DNA of 34,490 bases, from NCBI GenBank assembly GCA_964486625.1, contig CAZANW010000014.1, positions 1 through 34,490 of the forward strand, written 5' to 3'. Below, in pieces: positions 1 through 7,053 of the stretch. The notes beneath the pieces were generated by a model. That model searched no databases, was not told the origin of the DNA, and was given only the letters and a program-made list of their open reading frames with translations. The stretch's first letter is position 1, and the number at the start of each line of letters is the position of its first letter. The translations under genes and the position numbers were made by a program. The DNA is from JAWCQZ01 sp964486625 (GTDB lineage: Archaea > Halobacteriota > Syntropharchaeia > JACQPP01).

Positions 1-9
1 ACGATTCAT

Positions 10-29
10 CCCCGGGCTAAAGCCCGGGG
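10..29. repeat. Perfect GC-rich palindrome, REP-like hairpin
   Basis: Eight bases (CCCCGGGC) are followed by loop TAAA and the exact complementary arm, giving a perfect 8-bp stem and 4-base loop. It lies just beyond the stop of the minus-strand metallo-hydrolase gene. A GGCTAAAGCC core is familiar from REP-type palindromes scattered in prokaryotic genomes; it could also act as a 3'-end RNA hairpin. Only this copy was noticed in the window. Confidence 0.6.
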
Positions 30-48
30 GGTTCTCGTCACCTGGCCA

Positions 49-675
49 CTAAACCTCGACCGGGCCACCGGTCACCAGGTCCACGAACTGCCGCGCGCTC
101 CTGACCCGGTAAACGGGGTTCGTCCTCTTCTCCGCCTCCACCGTCGAGACCGGCCGGGGCCCGTAGTCGTGGCCGGGGCAGACCTCCAAGGTCCCGTCGA
201 GGCCCGCGATGCGCTGGAGGCTCTCCCACATCTTCCCGGGGTCGGAGTCGGGGAGGTCCACCCGGCCGAAGGAGCCGACGAAGAGGGCGTCTCCCGTGAG
301 CAGTTTGCCCCGGACCTGGTAGGTCACGCTGTCCTCGGTGTGGCCCGGGGTGTGGAGGACGCCAATCTTCACCTGCTCCCCGAGGCGCACGACATCCCCC
401 TCCTTCAGGGCGAGTTCGGGCTTCAGGGGCGAGACCTGGTGGGCCCCCACCTTCGCGCCCGCCTCCCGGGCGAGCCTCCGGGCGTCGGCCGAGTGGTCGA
501 TGTGGTGGTGGGTGTTCAGGACGTAGGCGACGGAGTAGCCCGCCTCGCCCGCGAGTTTCTGGAGGGGGCGGCCGTCGAAGGAGGGGTCCACCACCGCCGC
601 CGTCTTCGTTCCCGGGTCCCCGATGAGGTAGGAGAAGTTGGCGGCCATGTGGACGAGGCGCCTCTCGAACAGCAT
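49..675 (-). CDS. MBL-fold metallo-hydrolase, ETHE1/glyoxalase II-like
   Basis: A 208-residue metallo-beta-lactamase-fold hydrolase. The metal site is visible: THHHIDH (H56, H58, D60, H61), H112 in HTPGHT, D129 in TGDALF and H169 in CPGHD. The segment GDALFVGSFGRVDLP resembles the persulfide dioxygenase (ETHE1/Blh) branch more than classical glyoxalase II, because the protein is short and lacks the long C-terminal glutathione-binding helices. Likely a cytosolic persulfide dioxygenase or thioester hydrolase; the substrate cannot be read from sequence. It is the last gene of a minus-strand run, 10 bases after ATPase subunit D. An internal Met10 is an alternative start, but Met1 gives the normal N-terminal strand. 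Confidence 0.85.
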   Translation of the reverse strand: MLFERRLVHMAANFSYLIGDPGTKTAAVVDPSFDGRPLQKLAGEAGYSVAYVLNTHHHIDHSADARRLAREAGAKVGAHQVSPLKPELALKEGDVVRLGEQVKIGVLHTPGHTEDSVTYQVRGKLLTGDALFVGSFGRVDLPDSDPGKMWESLQRIAGLDGTLEVCPGHDYGPRPVSTVEAEKRTNPVYRVRSARQFVDLVTGGPVEV

Positions 676-685
676 GGACCTGGGT

Positions 686-1336
686 TCAGGCGGCCGCAGC
701 CGCCGCCGCTTCCCTCTCGCCTTTCGCCTTGATGCGCTTCAGCCGGAAGATGTTCTCCCGCTCCATCTCCTCCAGCCGGAGGGTGATGAAGGCCGCCTGC
801 TCCTTGAGCCGCGGGATGACCCGGAACTCGAGGGCGTTCACCCGCCGCTTCGTGGCCTCAATCTCATCCAGGAGTTTCCGCAGGGAGGTCTCCACCTCGG
901 CGGCGTGGAGGACGTCCTCCAGGAGCGCCTCGTAGGCCTCCGCCACCGCGTCGATGCGGTCGGTGGTCCCGAGGACGCCGTAGCCCCGGTCGAGGAGCCG
1001 CTTGCGGGCCGCCCGCGCCTCGACCCTCGGGACGAGGACCCCCATGATATTCTTGCTGCCGAGTTCCAGGGCCGGGAGTTCCCGGAGGGCGAAGGCCGCG
1101 CTCTGGATGGCGAGGGCCCCGTCCACCGCCTCGGCGAGGGCCCGCTTCTGCTCGGCCCGGAGGTAGTCGCCGACGATTTTCGACCGGACGTCATTCGCCT
1201 TGTTCAGCACCGCGAAGAACTCCAGGATGAGGCCGTCCCGCTTCATCTTCAGGAGGCGGTGGCCCATTTCGCTCAGCTTGATGCGCCGCTTCAGGGCGAT
1301 GAGTTCGGAGCGGGTGGGCTTGACGTCGGCGGTCAT
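686..1336 (-). CDS. atpD: V/A-type ATP synthase subunit D
   Basis: A 216-residue central-stalk subunit. The N-terminus (PTRSELIALKRRIKLSEMGHRLLK) and C-terminal helix (RRVNALEFRVIPRL) are hallmarks of subunit D, which forms a long antiparallel coiled coil and turns inside the A3B3 head, coupling rotation to ATP synthesis or hydrolysis. Length is normal; the tail ends in an alanine run. The gene is separated from the H-I-K-E-C cluster (14957-19435) and instead follows ribosomal uL6. It has its own TATA-like element centred near 1364, 28 bases before the start, so it is probably a leaderless transcript not dependent on the ribosomal operon. Subunits A, B and F are not in the window. Confidence 0.95.
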   Translation of the reverse strand: MTADVKPTRSELIALKRRIKLSEMGHRLLKMKRDGLILEFFAVLNKANDVRSKIVGDYLRAEQKRALAEAVDGALAIQSAAFALRELPALELGSKNIMGVLVPRVEARAARKRLLDRGYGVLGTTDRIDAVAEAYEALLEDVLHAAEVETSLRKLLDEIEATKRRVNALEFRVIPRLKEQAAFITLRLEEMERENIFRLKRIKAKGEREAAAAAAA

Positions 1337-1358
1337 GGGGCGGGGTCGTCCCCGGCGT

Positions 1359-1370
1359 CAAAAACTTTGG
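1359..1370 (-). promoter_or_regulatory. TATA-like promoter of atpD
   Basis: On the minus strand the bases read CCAAAGTTTTTGA, an A/T-rich island in GC-rich DNA, centred 28 bases upstream of the atpD ATG. This is the spacing expected for a leaderless archaeal transcript. Confidence 0.55.
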
Positions 1371-1384
1371 GGTTCGGGTCTGGA

Positions 1385-1972
1385 TTACCGCGCTTTCTCC
1401 ACGATGTAAATCCCGTCCTGGAACACCCTCGGGTCGTAGTCCTTGATTTTCGTCGCCTGCTCGATGTTCGCCGCGGTCTGCCCCACCGCCTCGATGTCGG
1501 GGCCGTTCACCAGGAGGGTGTCCCCCTTCACCTCGACCTGGGTGGCGCCGACGACCTTGGCCCTCCGGGGCCGCTTCTCGCCGAGGAAGTTGGAAATCTG
1601 GACCTCCTTCCCCGCCGCGGCCACCTGGATGGGGAAATGGGAGAAGCAGACCTTCATGCGGCAGGTGTAGCCCCGGGAGGCCCCGGCCACCATGTTGGCG
1701 GCGTGGGCGGCGAGGGTCCCGGCGAGGGCGCGATGCTGGCGGCGGGAGGAGGTGGCCCTCACCACCACCGTGGAGTCCTTGACCTCGATGGCCACCCCGG
1801 GGGCCCGGAGGACCCGGGAGAGGTTCCCCTTGGGCCCCTGCGCCTGGAAGAGGTCGTTCTGGAAGGAGACCTTCACTCCCTGGGGGACGGGGATGGTCCT
1901 CTCCTCCCCCTTGCGGGACTTCTTCTCCCCCTTCCCCTCCTTCTTCTCAGTAGACGTAGGCAAGGAGCACAC
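1385..1972 (-). CDS. rpl6: Large subunit ribosomal protein uL6 (L6)
   Basis: Archaeal-type L6 with the two repeated L6 domains; recognisable elements are GVKVSFQNDLFQAQGPKG near the start and the C-terminal VNGPDIEAVGQTAANIEQATKIKDYDPRVFQDGIYI. It binds 23S rRNA near the sarcin-ricin loop. The frame opens with a GTG at 1972 overlapping the 3' end of uS8 by 26 bases and adds about 25 Lys/Glu-rich residues before the usual N-terminus. No in-frame ATG precedes the conserved region, so GTG (or a following TTG) is the likely start. Third gene of the uS14-uS8-uL6 cluster; L32e, which normally follows in archaea, is absent here. Confidence 0.93.
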   Translation of the reverse strand: MCSLPTSTEKKEGKGEKKSRKGEERTIPVPQGVKVSFQNDLFQAQGPKGNLSRVLRAPGVAIEVKDSTVVVRATSSRRQHRALAGTLAAHAANMVAGASRGYTCRMKVCFSHFPIQVAAAGKEVQISNFLGEKRPRRAKVVGATQVEVKGDTLLVNGPDIEAVGQTAANIEQATKIKDYDPRVFQDGIYIVEKAR

Positions 1973-2333
1973 CCCCGGTCTTCGTCTCCCGGGCCTGGGC
2001 GTGGGTCATGATGCCCCGCGGGGTCGAGAGAATCAGGGCGCCGAAGTTCCGGGAGGGGAGGAACCGCTTCTCCCACTTCTCGAAGTCGGTCCGGGCCACC
2101 GAGTGGCGCGGGGTCACGGCGCCGCACTCGTTGATGCGCCCCTTCAGGGCGACCCGGAAGCGGCCCCCGGGGACGTCCTCGACCGGGGCGTAGTCCCGGA
2201 TGTAGCCCCCCTCCTTCATCACCCGGAGGACCTCCGCGATGACCCCGCTGGCGGGGACCGAGCACTCGCCTTTCCCGGCCTTCTCCCCGTTGCGGAGGAT
2301 GGAGAGCGCGTCGGCGAGGGGGTTCATGCGCAT
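1947..2333 (-). CDS. rps8: Small subunit ribosomal protein uS8 (S8)
   Basis: A 128-residue S8, which binds the central domain of 16S rRNA early in 30S assembly. The start MRMNPLADALSILRNGEKAG is the typical archaeal N-terminus, and the C-terminus FGALILSTPRGIMTHAQA carries the conserved STxxG(I/L)MT signature. The open frame runs further upstream through uS14, but that extension is an out-of-frame shadow; ATG at 2333 lies 2 bases after the uS14 stop and is the credible start (a second ATG lies two codons later). Overlaps the uL6 start downstream, implying coupled translation. Confidence 0.94.
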   Translation of the reverse strand: MRMNPLADALSILRNGEKAGKGECSVPASGVIAEVLRVMKEGGYIRDYAPVEDVPGGRFRVALKGRINECGAVTPRHSVARTDFEKWEKRFLPSRNFGALILSTPRGIMTHAQARETKTGGVLLAYVY

Positions 2334-2335
2334 GG

Positions 2336-2485
2336 TCAGCGGTATTTGCGGAACCCCAACTGGGGCGCCGCCTCCCGGAAGCACTGCCGGCAGAGGTAGA
2401 GACGGTAGCGTCGGACCAGGCCCTGCTTCCGCCCGCACCGGCGGCAGACGTGGGCCCCGCGGCCGAAGAGTTTCCTGGCGGTCAT
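2336..2485 (-). CDS. rps14: Small subunit ribosomal protein uS14, zinc-binding type
   Basis: A 49-residue protein with two CxxC knuckles (C14/C17 and C32/C35) forming the zinc site of archaeal/Type-Z uS14, and the conserved end LGFRKYR. It sits in the 30S head. First gene of a three-gene ribosomal cluster; uL5, which normally precedes it in the archaeal spc operon, is replaced by gatE. The ATG at 2485 is supported by a TATA-like element 24-32 bases upstream, indicating a leaderless transcript. Confidence 0.95.
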   Translation of the reverse strand: MTARKLFGRGAHVCRRCGRKQGLVRRYRLYLCRQCFREAAPQLGFRKYR

Positions 2486-2508
2486 CGCCCGCCATGGCCC
2501 GCCTCGGG

Positions 2509-2517
2509 AAATAAAGA
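2509..2517 (-). promoter_or_regulatory. TATA-like promoter of the uS14-uS8-uL6 cluster
   Basis: Minus-strand CTTTATTTC lies in the short gatE-rps14 gap, centred 28 bases before the uS14 ATG. It is the only A/T-rich stretch nearby and has leaderless spacing, so this ribosomal cluster probably has its own promoter. Confidence 0.6.
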
Positions 2518-2520
2518 TGT

Positions 2521-4251
2521 TCAGGTCCCCCGGAGGGCCTCCGCGATGGATTCTTTGAGCAGCCGGGCCACCAATGCCCCGTCCGCCCTCCCCCGCAACT
2601 CCTTCATGGCGAGCCCCATGAGGGGCCCGTGGGCCCCCTCGCCGCGCTCCCGGACGAGGGCCGCCCCCTCCCGGACGATGCGCTCCACCACGGCGCGGGC
2701 CTCGTCGCCCGAGCCGGCCCGGAAAAGGGGCAGGAGGCGCTCGAACTCGGCCCAGGCGGGCTCGAACTTCTGGGCCCACTCGGCCCCCGCCCGGGCGCGG
2801 AGGGGGGCCGCCGACCCCGCCACCGCCGCCACAGCGTCGGGGAAGGCCTTGGCCGACAGGACCCGGGAGAGGATGCCCGGCTCCCGCTGGAGGAGGGGCT
2901 CCAGTTTCTCCAGGGCCCCGAGGGCACGGACCACCTGGGCGGGTGTCGCGGGGGCGGCCGTCGCTGCCCACGCCTCGAAGAGGGCGGCGCGCTCCAGGGC
3001 CGCCGCGGCCAACTCCTCGTTGAGACGGTATTTTTCCATGAACTTCCGCTGCTTCGACTCCAGCAGTTCGGGCAGGCTTGCCTGGAGGGCGCGGAGGCGC
3101 CCGGCCGTGAGCGGCACGGGGTGCACGTCGGTCTCCGGATACATCCGGGCCGCCCCGGGCAGCGGGCGCAAGAACTCGGTGGAACCGTCCTCCAGGGCGC
3201 GGCGGGTCTCCTCGGGGACGCCCCGCGTCAGAATGCGGTTGATGTATTCTGCGATTCGTTCCATGACCTCTTTATCGCGAGGGTCTTTGTCACCCACAAC
3301 TACCCCCTCTTCCAAGTGGATTTTGCGCCTATAGGCCCGACTAATTGCTAACATATCCAAGTCGAAATATTCCCGGAAATCTCCAAGCCCCGCGAGGCGG
3401 TAATCTTTCGTCGAGTCGTTAAACCCAACGCGCACGGTCTGGCCCCCCGGCCACCGCTTTTTGAGTTCAATGAGGCTTCGTTGCCGCTCCGCTTCCTTTT
3501 CGACCACCTTCTCCACCAGCCGCAACTCCTGCACCCCCTTGATTTCGACCCGGGCGCCCCCCTCGATGGAGACGTTCACGTCCTGCCGGACACTCCCGAG
3601 GCCGCGCTTCGCCTTGCCCGTGGAGCGGAGGACCATGCCGATGTGGCGGGCGACCTCGCGGGCCTGGGCCGGGGAGCGGATGTCGGCGTCGGTCGCAATC
3701 TCGGCCAGCGGCACCCCGAGCCGGTCGAGCGAATATGTGACCGTGTCGCCCTCCTGCCCCACGATGGCCGCCGCGTCCTCCTCCAGGCAGAGGGTGGTGA
3801 GCCGGACCCGCCCCGAGGGGGTCTCGACGGCGCCCCCCGTGGCGACGAGCGCGGTCCTCTGGAATCCGGTGGTGTTGGAGCCGTCAATCACCGCCTTCCG
3901 CATCACGTGGACCTCCTCCACGGGGCTCATCCCGAGCAGGAGGGCGGTCTGGAGCGCCACCTCCAGCGCCTCGGGGTTCAATTCGCGCGGGGGCTCCTCG
4001 TCATACTCGACAAGGCAGGTGGAATCGTAGCCGAGGTAGCGGAACCTCCGGGCCCTCCGGGACTCCTCCAGGGCCGCCACGTCCACCTTGCCCGCCTCGC
4101 CCGCCGTGGGCCGGAGGAGCCGGAGGAACTCGACCCTCTTCTCGGAGACCTCCCGGGGGCGGGTGGGGCAGCGGCAGAAGAGTTTCTCCTTCGTGTCCAG
4201 CTGCTGGTGGACCTCGAGGCCCGCCTTGAGCCCGGGGGGAGTGGCGGCCAT
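2521..4251 (-). CDS. gatE: Glutamyl-tRNA(Gln) amidotransferase subunit E (GatE), variant insert
   Basis: Archaeal GatE, partner of the asparaginase-like GatD; it phosphorylates and amidates Glu-tRNA(Gln) to Gln-tRNA(Gln). Visible: N-terminal GLEVHQQLDT with CRCPT, the catalytic core (GSNTTGFQRT, GSVRQDVNVSI, EIKGVQEL, around 120-245), RPLPGAARMYPETD at 362-375 and a C-terminal YqeY-like tail with GPLMGLAMKELRGRADG. At 576 residues it is short for the family (about 620). Between about 265 and 345, where GatE normally carries an AspRS-like GAD insert, there is a shorter unrelated-looking segment, and the DNA for it (3241-3420) is about 49% GC. GatD is not in the window. Starts at ATG 4251 beside a TATA box shared with cobT. 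Confidence 0.93.
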   Translation of the reverse strand: MAATPPGLKAGLEVHQQLDTKEKLFCRCPTRPREVSEKRVEFLRLLRPTAGEAGKVDVAALEESRRARRFRYLGYDSTCLVEYDEEPPRELNPEALEVALQTALLLGMSPVEEVHVMRKAVIDGSNTTGFQRTALVATGGAVETPSGRVRLTTLCLEEDAAAIVGQEGDTVTYSLDRLGVPLAEIATDADIRSPAQAREVARHIGMVLRSTGKAKRGLGSVRQDVNVSIEGGARVEIKGVQELRLVEKVVEKEAERQRSLIELKKRWPGGQTVRVGFNDSTKDYRLAGLGDFREYFDLDMLAISRAYRRKIHLEEGVVVGDKDPRDKEVMERIAEYINRILTRGVPEETRRALEDGSTEFLRPLPGAARMYPETDVHPVPLTAGRLRALQASLPELLESKQRKFMEKYRLNEELAAAALERAALFEAWAATAAPATPAQVVRALGALEKLEPLLQREPGILSRVLSAKAFPDAVAAVAGSAAPLRARAGAEWAQKFEPAWAEFERLLPLFRAGSGDEARAVVERIVREGAALVRERGEGAHGPLMGLAMKELRGRADGALVARLLKESIAEALRGT

Positions 4252-4274
4252 GGGGAGTAGAGGGGGAGGCCCGG

Positions 4275-4284
4275 TTATATTTTT
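4275..4284. promoter_or_regulatory. Shared bidirectional TATA box between gatE and cobT
   Basis: TTATATTTTT on the plus strand (AAAAATATAA on the minus) is the only A/T-rich element in the 59-base gap between divergent starts. Its centre lies about 28 bases from the gatE ATG and 31 bases from the cobT GTG, so one element has leaderless spacing for both genes. Confidence 0.6.
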
Positions 4285-4310
4285 GAGTCCCTCGACCCAG
4301 GGGCAGTGCC

Positions 4311-5381
4311 GTGGGCCTCCTCGAAGAGACCGTGAATGCGATTCCCGCCCCCGACCCCCGGGCCGCCGACGAGGCGCGCCGCCGCCAGGACCTCCTGACG
4401 AAGCCCCGGGGGGCCCTGGGGCGCCTGGAGGCCCTCTCCGTCCAACTCGCCGGAATCACGGGGAGCCCGAGGCCCCGCATCGGCCCCAAGGCCATCGCGG
4501 TCTTCGCGGGGGACCACGGGGTGACCGCCGAGGGGGTGAGCGCCTACCCGTCGGAGGTGACCCCCCAGATGGTCCTCAACTTCCTCCGGGGGGGCGCCGC
4601 CATCAACGTCCTCGCCCGACACGCCGGGGCGCGGGTCGTGGTGGTGGACGCGGGGGTCGCGGCGGACCTGCCCGACCACCCCGGCTTGGTGAAGCGGAAG
4701 GTCGCTCCCGGGACCCGGAACTTCGCGAAGGAGCCCGCCATGACCCGGGAGCAGGCGGTTCGGGCCGTCGAGATGGGCATCGGAGTCGTCGAGGAGGAGT
4801 TCCGCAAGGGGCTCTCCCTCCTCGGGACCGGCGACATGGGCATCGGGAACACCACCCCGAGCGCGGCCCTGGCGGCCGTTTTCACCGGCCAGCCCGCCGC
4901 CAAGGTCGCGGGCCGCGGGACCGGGATTGACGACGCCATGCTCCGGCGCAAAATCGACGTCATCAAGGGGGCGCTCCGCATCCACAAGCCCGACCCCCAC
5001 GACCCGCTCGACGCGCTGGCGAAGGTCGGCGGCTTCGAGATTGGAGCGATTGCGGGGGCCATCCTCGGGGCCGCGCGCCGCCGGGTCCCGGTCCTCGTGG
5101 ACGGATTCATCTCGGGCGCCGGGGCGCTGGTGGCGGCGGGGCTGGCGCCGCGCACGAAGGAGTTCATGCTCGCCGCCCACTGCTCGGTGGAGCCGGGCCA
5201 CCGCATCGTCCTCGACCACTTGGGGCTGAAGCCGCTGCTCGATTTCGACATGCGGCTCGGGGAGGGGACCGGGGCCGCGCTGGCGATGTTCGTGGTGGAA
5301 GGGGCGGTGAAGGTTCTGGACGAGATGGCCACGTTCCAGGACGCGGATGTTTCGGGGGCTGTGAAAGAAGGCATCGGATGA
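4311..5381 (+). CDS. cobT: Nicotinate-nucleotide-dimethylbenzimidazole phosphoribosyltransferase
   Basis: A 356-residue CobT, which transfers phosphoribose from nicotinate mononucleotide to a lower-ligand base such as dimethylbenzimidazole in cobamide assembly. Visible: N-terminal LLTKPRGALGRLE, GDHGVTAEGVSAYP (68-80), GTGDMGIGNTTPSAAL (172-187) and RLGEGTGAALA with Glu318, matching the catalytic Glu of bacterial CobT. This is the full bacterial-type enzyme. GTG start at 4311, with the shared TATA about 31 bases upstream. The 3' end overlaps cobB by 4 bases (ATGA), so the two are translationally coupled. Confidence 0.93.
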   Translation: MGLLEETVNAIPAPDPRAADEARRRQDLLTKPRGALGRLEALSVQLAGITGSPRPRIGPKAIAVFAGDHGVTAEGVSAYPSEVTPQMVLNFLRGGAAINVLARHAGARVVVVDAGVAADLPDHPGLVKRKVAPGTRNFAKEPAMTREQAVRAVEMGIGVVEEEFRKGLSLLGTGDMGIGNTTPSAALAAVFTGQPAAKVAGRGTGIDDAMLRRKIDVIKGALRIHKPDPHDPLDALAKVGGFEIGAIAGAILGAARRRVPVLVDGFISGAGALVAAGLAPRTKEFMLAAHCSVEPGHRIVLDHLGLKPLLDFDMRLGEGTGAALAMFVVEGAVKVLDEMATFQDADVSGAVKEGIG

Positions 5382-6727
5382 GCCGCATCCCGAGGCTCTG
5401 CATCGCCGCCCCCTGGTCGGGCTGCGGCAAGACCACCGTCGCCGCCGGGCTCCTCGCCGCCTTCCGCCGCCGGGGCCTCAAGGCCCGGGGGTTCAAGGTG
5501 GGCCCCGACTTCATCGACCCCACCTACCTCACGGACGCCTCCGGGGCGCCGGCCCGCAACCTCGACGGCTGGATGCTCGCCCCGCGCCGGAACCTGGAGG
5601 TCTTCGCTTCGGCCCGCGGGGCCGATTTGGCCGTCGTCGAGGGGGTCATGGGCCTCTTCGACGCGGGGCCCGGGGCGACCTCCACCGCCGACATGGCTCG
5701 GCTCCTGAAGTGCCCGACGGTGCTGGTCATGGACGGCTCGAAGATGGCCGCCTCGGCGGGGGCGCTGGCCCTCGGATACAAGAAGTTCGACCCCCACCTC
5801 GATGTGCGGGGCGTGATTCTGAACCGGGTGGCCGGGGAAAAGCACGCCGACTACTGCGCCCGGGGGCTGAAGGTGGCCGGGGTCCCGCTTCTCGGGTGGC
5901 TTCCGAGGGAGGAGGCGGTCGCGGTCGAGGAGCGCCACCTCGGGCTGGTGCCGACGCCGGAGCGAAAAGCAAACTTGAAGAAATGGGCGGATTTCCTCAG
6001 TGAGCACCTCGACCTCGGCCGCATCCTCCGCATCGCCCGCTCGGCCCCGCCCCTCGACCTGCCCGCCCCGCCGCCTCCGAAAACCGCCAACGGCGGGCCC
6101 TCGATTGCGGTGGCGTGGGATTCCGCTTTCACCTTCTACTACCGGGAGAACCTCGAACTCCTGGAGCGGGCCGGGGCGCGGCTGGAGTTCTTCAGCCCGA
6201 CGGCCGACCCCTTCCCCGAGGGGGCCTCCGGGCTCTACGTCGGCGGGGGGTTCCCAGAACTCTACGGGAAGGAACTGGCGGCCAACGGGGGGCTCCGCAA
6301 AAAACTCCGCGCCCTGGCCGCCGACGGCATGCCGGTTTACGGCGAGTGCGGGGGGCTGATGTATCTCGGCCGCTCGCTGCGCGACCTCGATGGCGGACGC
6401 CACCCGATGGCCGGGCTCCTCGATTTGGAGACCGAGATGCAGAAGCGGCTCAGCCTCGGTTACACGGAGATGGAGGCGGTGCGGGCCAACCTCCTCACCC
6501 CGGCGGGGGCGCGCCTCCGGGGGCACGAGTTCCACTACTCGGCGGCGCGGGCCGACGGGGACCTGAGGTATGCCTACCGGGTCAAGCGTGGGAAGGGCAT
6601 CGCCGACGGGAGGGACGGGGCGACGGTGCAGAACGTGCTGGCGGGGTATACGCACCTCCATTTTCTCGCGAAGCCAAGGGCGGTGCATCAACTCATATCG
6701 GCGTGCCAAAGGTGGGCGAAAGCATAA
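5378..6727 (+). CDS. cobB: Cobyrinate a,c-diamide synthase (CbiA/CobB)
   Basis: A 449-residue ATP-dependent amidotransferase that amidates the a and c carboxylates of (hydrogeno)cobyrinate with glutamine. The N-terminal synthetase domain has P-loop APWSGCGKTTVAAGL (from residue 8) and the family motif KVGPDFIDPTYL. The C-terminal class I glutaminase domain has the nucleophile elbow YGECGGLMYLG (Cys about 324) and RGHEFHYS near the end. Length is normal for a two-domain CbiA. It starts inside the cobT stop codon. The downstream flank is markedly less GC-rich. Confidence 0.93.
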   Translation: MSRIPRLCIAAPWSGCGKTTVAAGLLAAFRRRGLKARGFKVGPDFIDPTYLTDASGAPARNLDGWMLAPRRNLEVFASARGADLAVVEGVMGLFDAGPGATSTADMARLLKCPTVLVMDGSKMAASAGALALGYKKFDPHLDVRGVILNRVAGEKHADYCARGLKVAGVPLLGWLPREEAVAVEERHLGLVPTPERKANLKKWADFLSEHLDLGRILRIARSAPPLDLPAPPPPKTANGGPSIAVAWDSAFTFYYRENLELLERAGARLEFFSPTADPFPEGASGLYVGGGFPELYGKELAANGGLRKKLRALAADGMPVYGECGGLMYLGRSLRDLDGGRHPMAGLLDLETEMQKRLSLGYTEMEAVRANLLTPAGARLRGHEFHYSAARADGDLRYAYRVKRGKGIADGRDGATVQNVLAGYTHLHFLAKPRAVHQLISACQRWAKA

Positions 6728-6773
6728 TTGGTCCCACGATCTATTCGAGGTTGGGCACTGCCCAAGCAGACTC

Positions 6774-7022
6774 ATGGACAAGGCGCGACGGAAGAAAGCG
6801 GTGCTTTTACGGCTGGTGGGAGCCCTCTTGTTCGCGTTGGGGCTCCTGATACTTTATTGGACAAGGTACAGCTCCATTCAAAGGCTTGAAAAAGATCTCA
6901 GGGGTTACGAAGATTTTCTCAATCTTGAAATCCTGTTGCTTTCGATGAGCGGTGCCCTGGCAACCGCTGGCTCCCTCTGCTTCATTTTCGGCTCCTATCT
7001 CCTGCGGCGGGACGAACCTTAA
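6774..7022 (+). CDS. Small two-helix membrane protein, unknown function
   Basis: An 82-residue protein with a basic N-terminus (MDKARRKK), a hydrophobic segment at about 11-29, a charged middle (QRLEKDLRGYEDF) and a second hydrophobic segment at about 52-77 ending in LLRRDEP. The expected topology is a hairpin with both ends cytoplasmic. No family is recognised. The surrounding DNA (about 6720-7030) is much less GC-rich than its neighbours, with codons such as AAA, CTT and GAT that they avoid, suggesting a recent arrival. The ATG at 6774 is chosen because the longer open frame upstream overlaps cobB. Not certain to be a real gene, but the membrane pattern is coherent. Confidence 0.6.
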   Translation: MDKARRKKAVLLRLVGALLFALGLLILYWTRYSSIQRLEKDLRGYEDFLNLEILLLSMSGALATAGSLCFIFGSYLLRRDEP

Positions 7023-7029
7023 CATACTG
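7018..7029 (+). promoter_or_regulatory. TATA-like promoter of the HAD hydrolase
   Basis: CCTTAACATACT spans the stop of the small membrane protein gene and is centred about 30 bases before the HAD ATG at 7054. Confidence 0.45.
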
Positions 7030-7053
7030 CGCCAGGTGCAACGTAGGCTTATC

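Noticed and set aside
638..2011. 457-codon plus-strand open frame
   Set aside because: It is antisense to atpD and uL6; very high GC removes stop codons from shadow frames. No domain is recognisable and the composition is low-complexity Gly/Pro/Arg/Leu.
4544..6781. 745-codon minus-strand open frame
   Set aside because: A shadow of cobT and cobB, which have clear motifs on the other strand.
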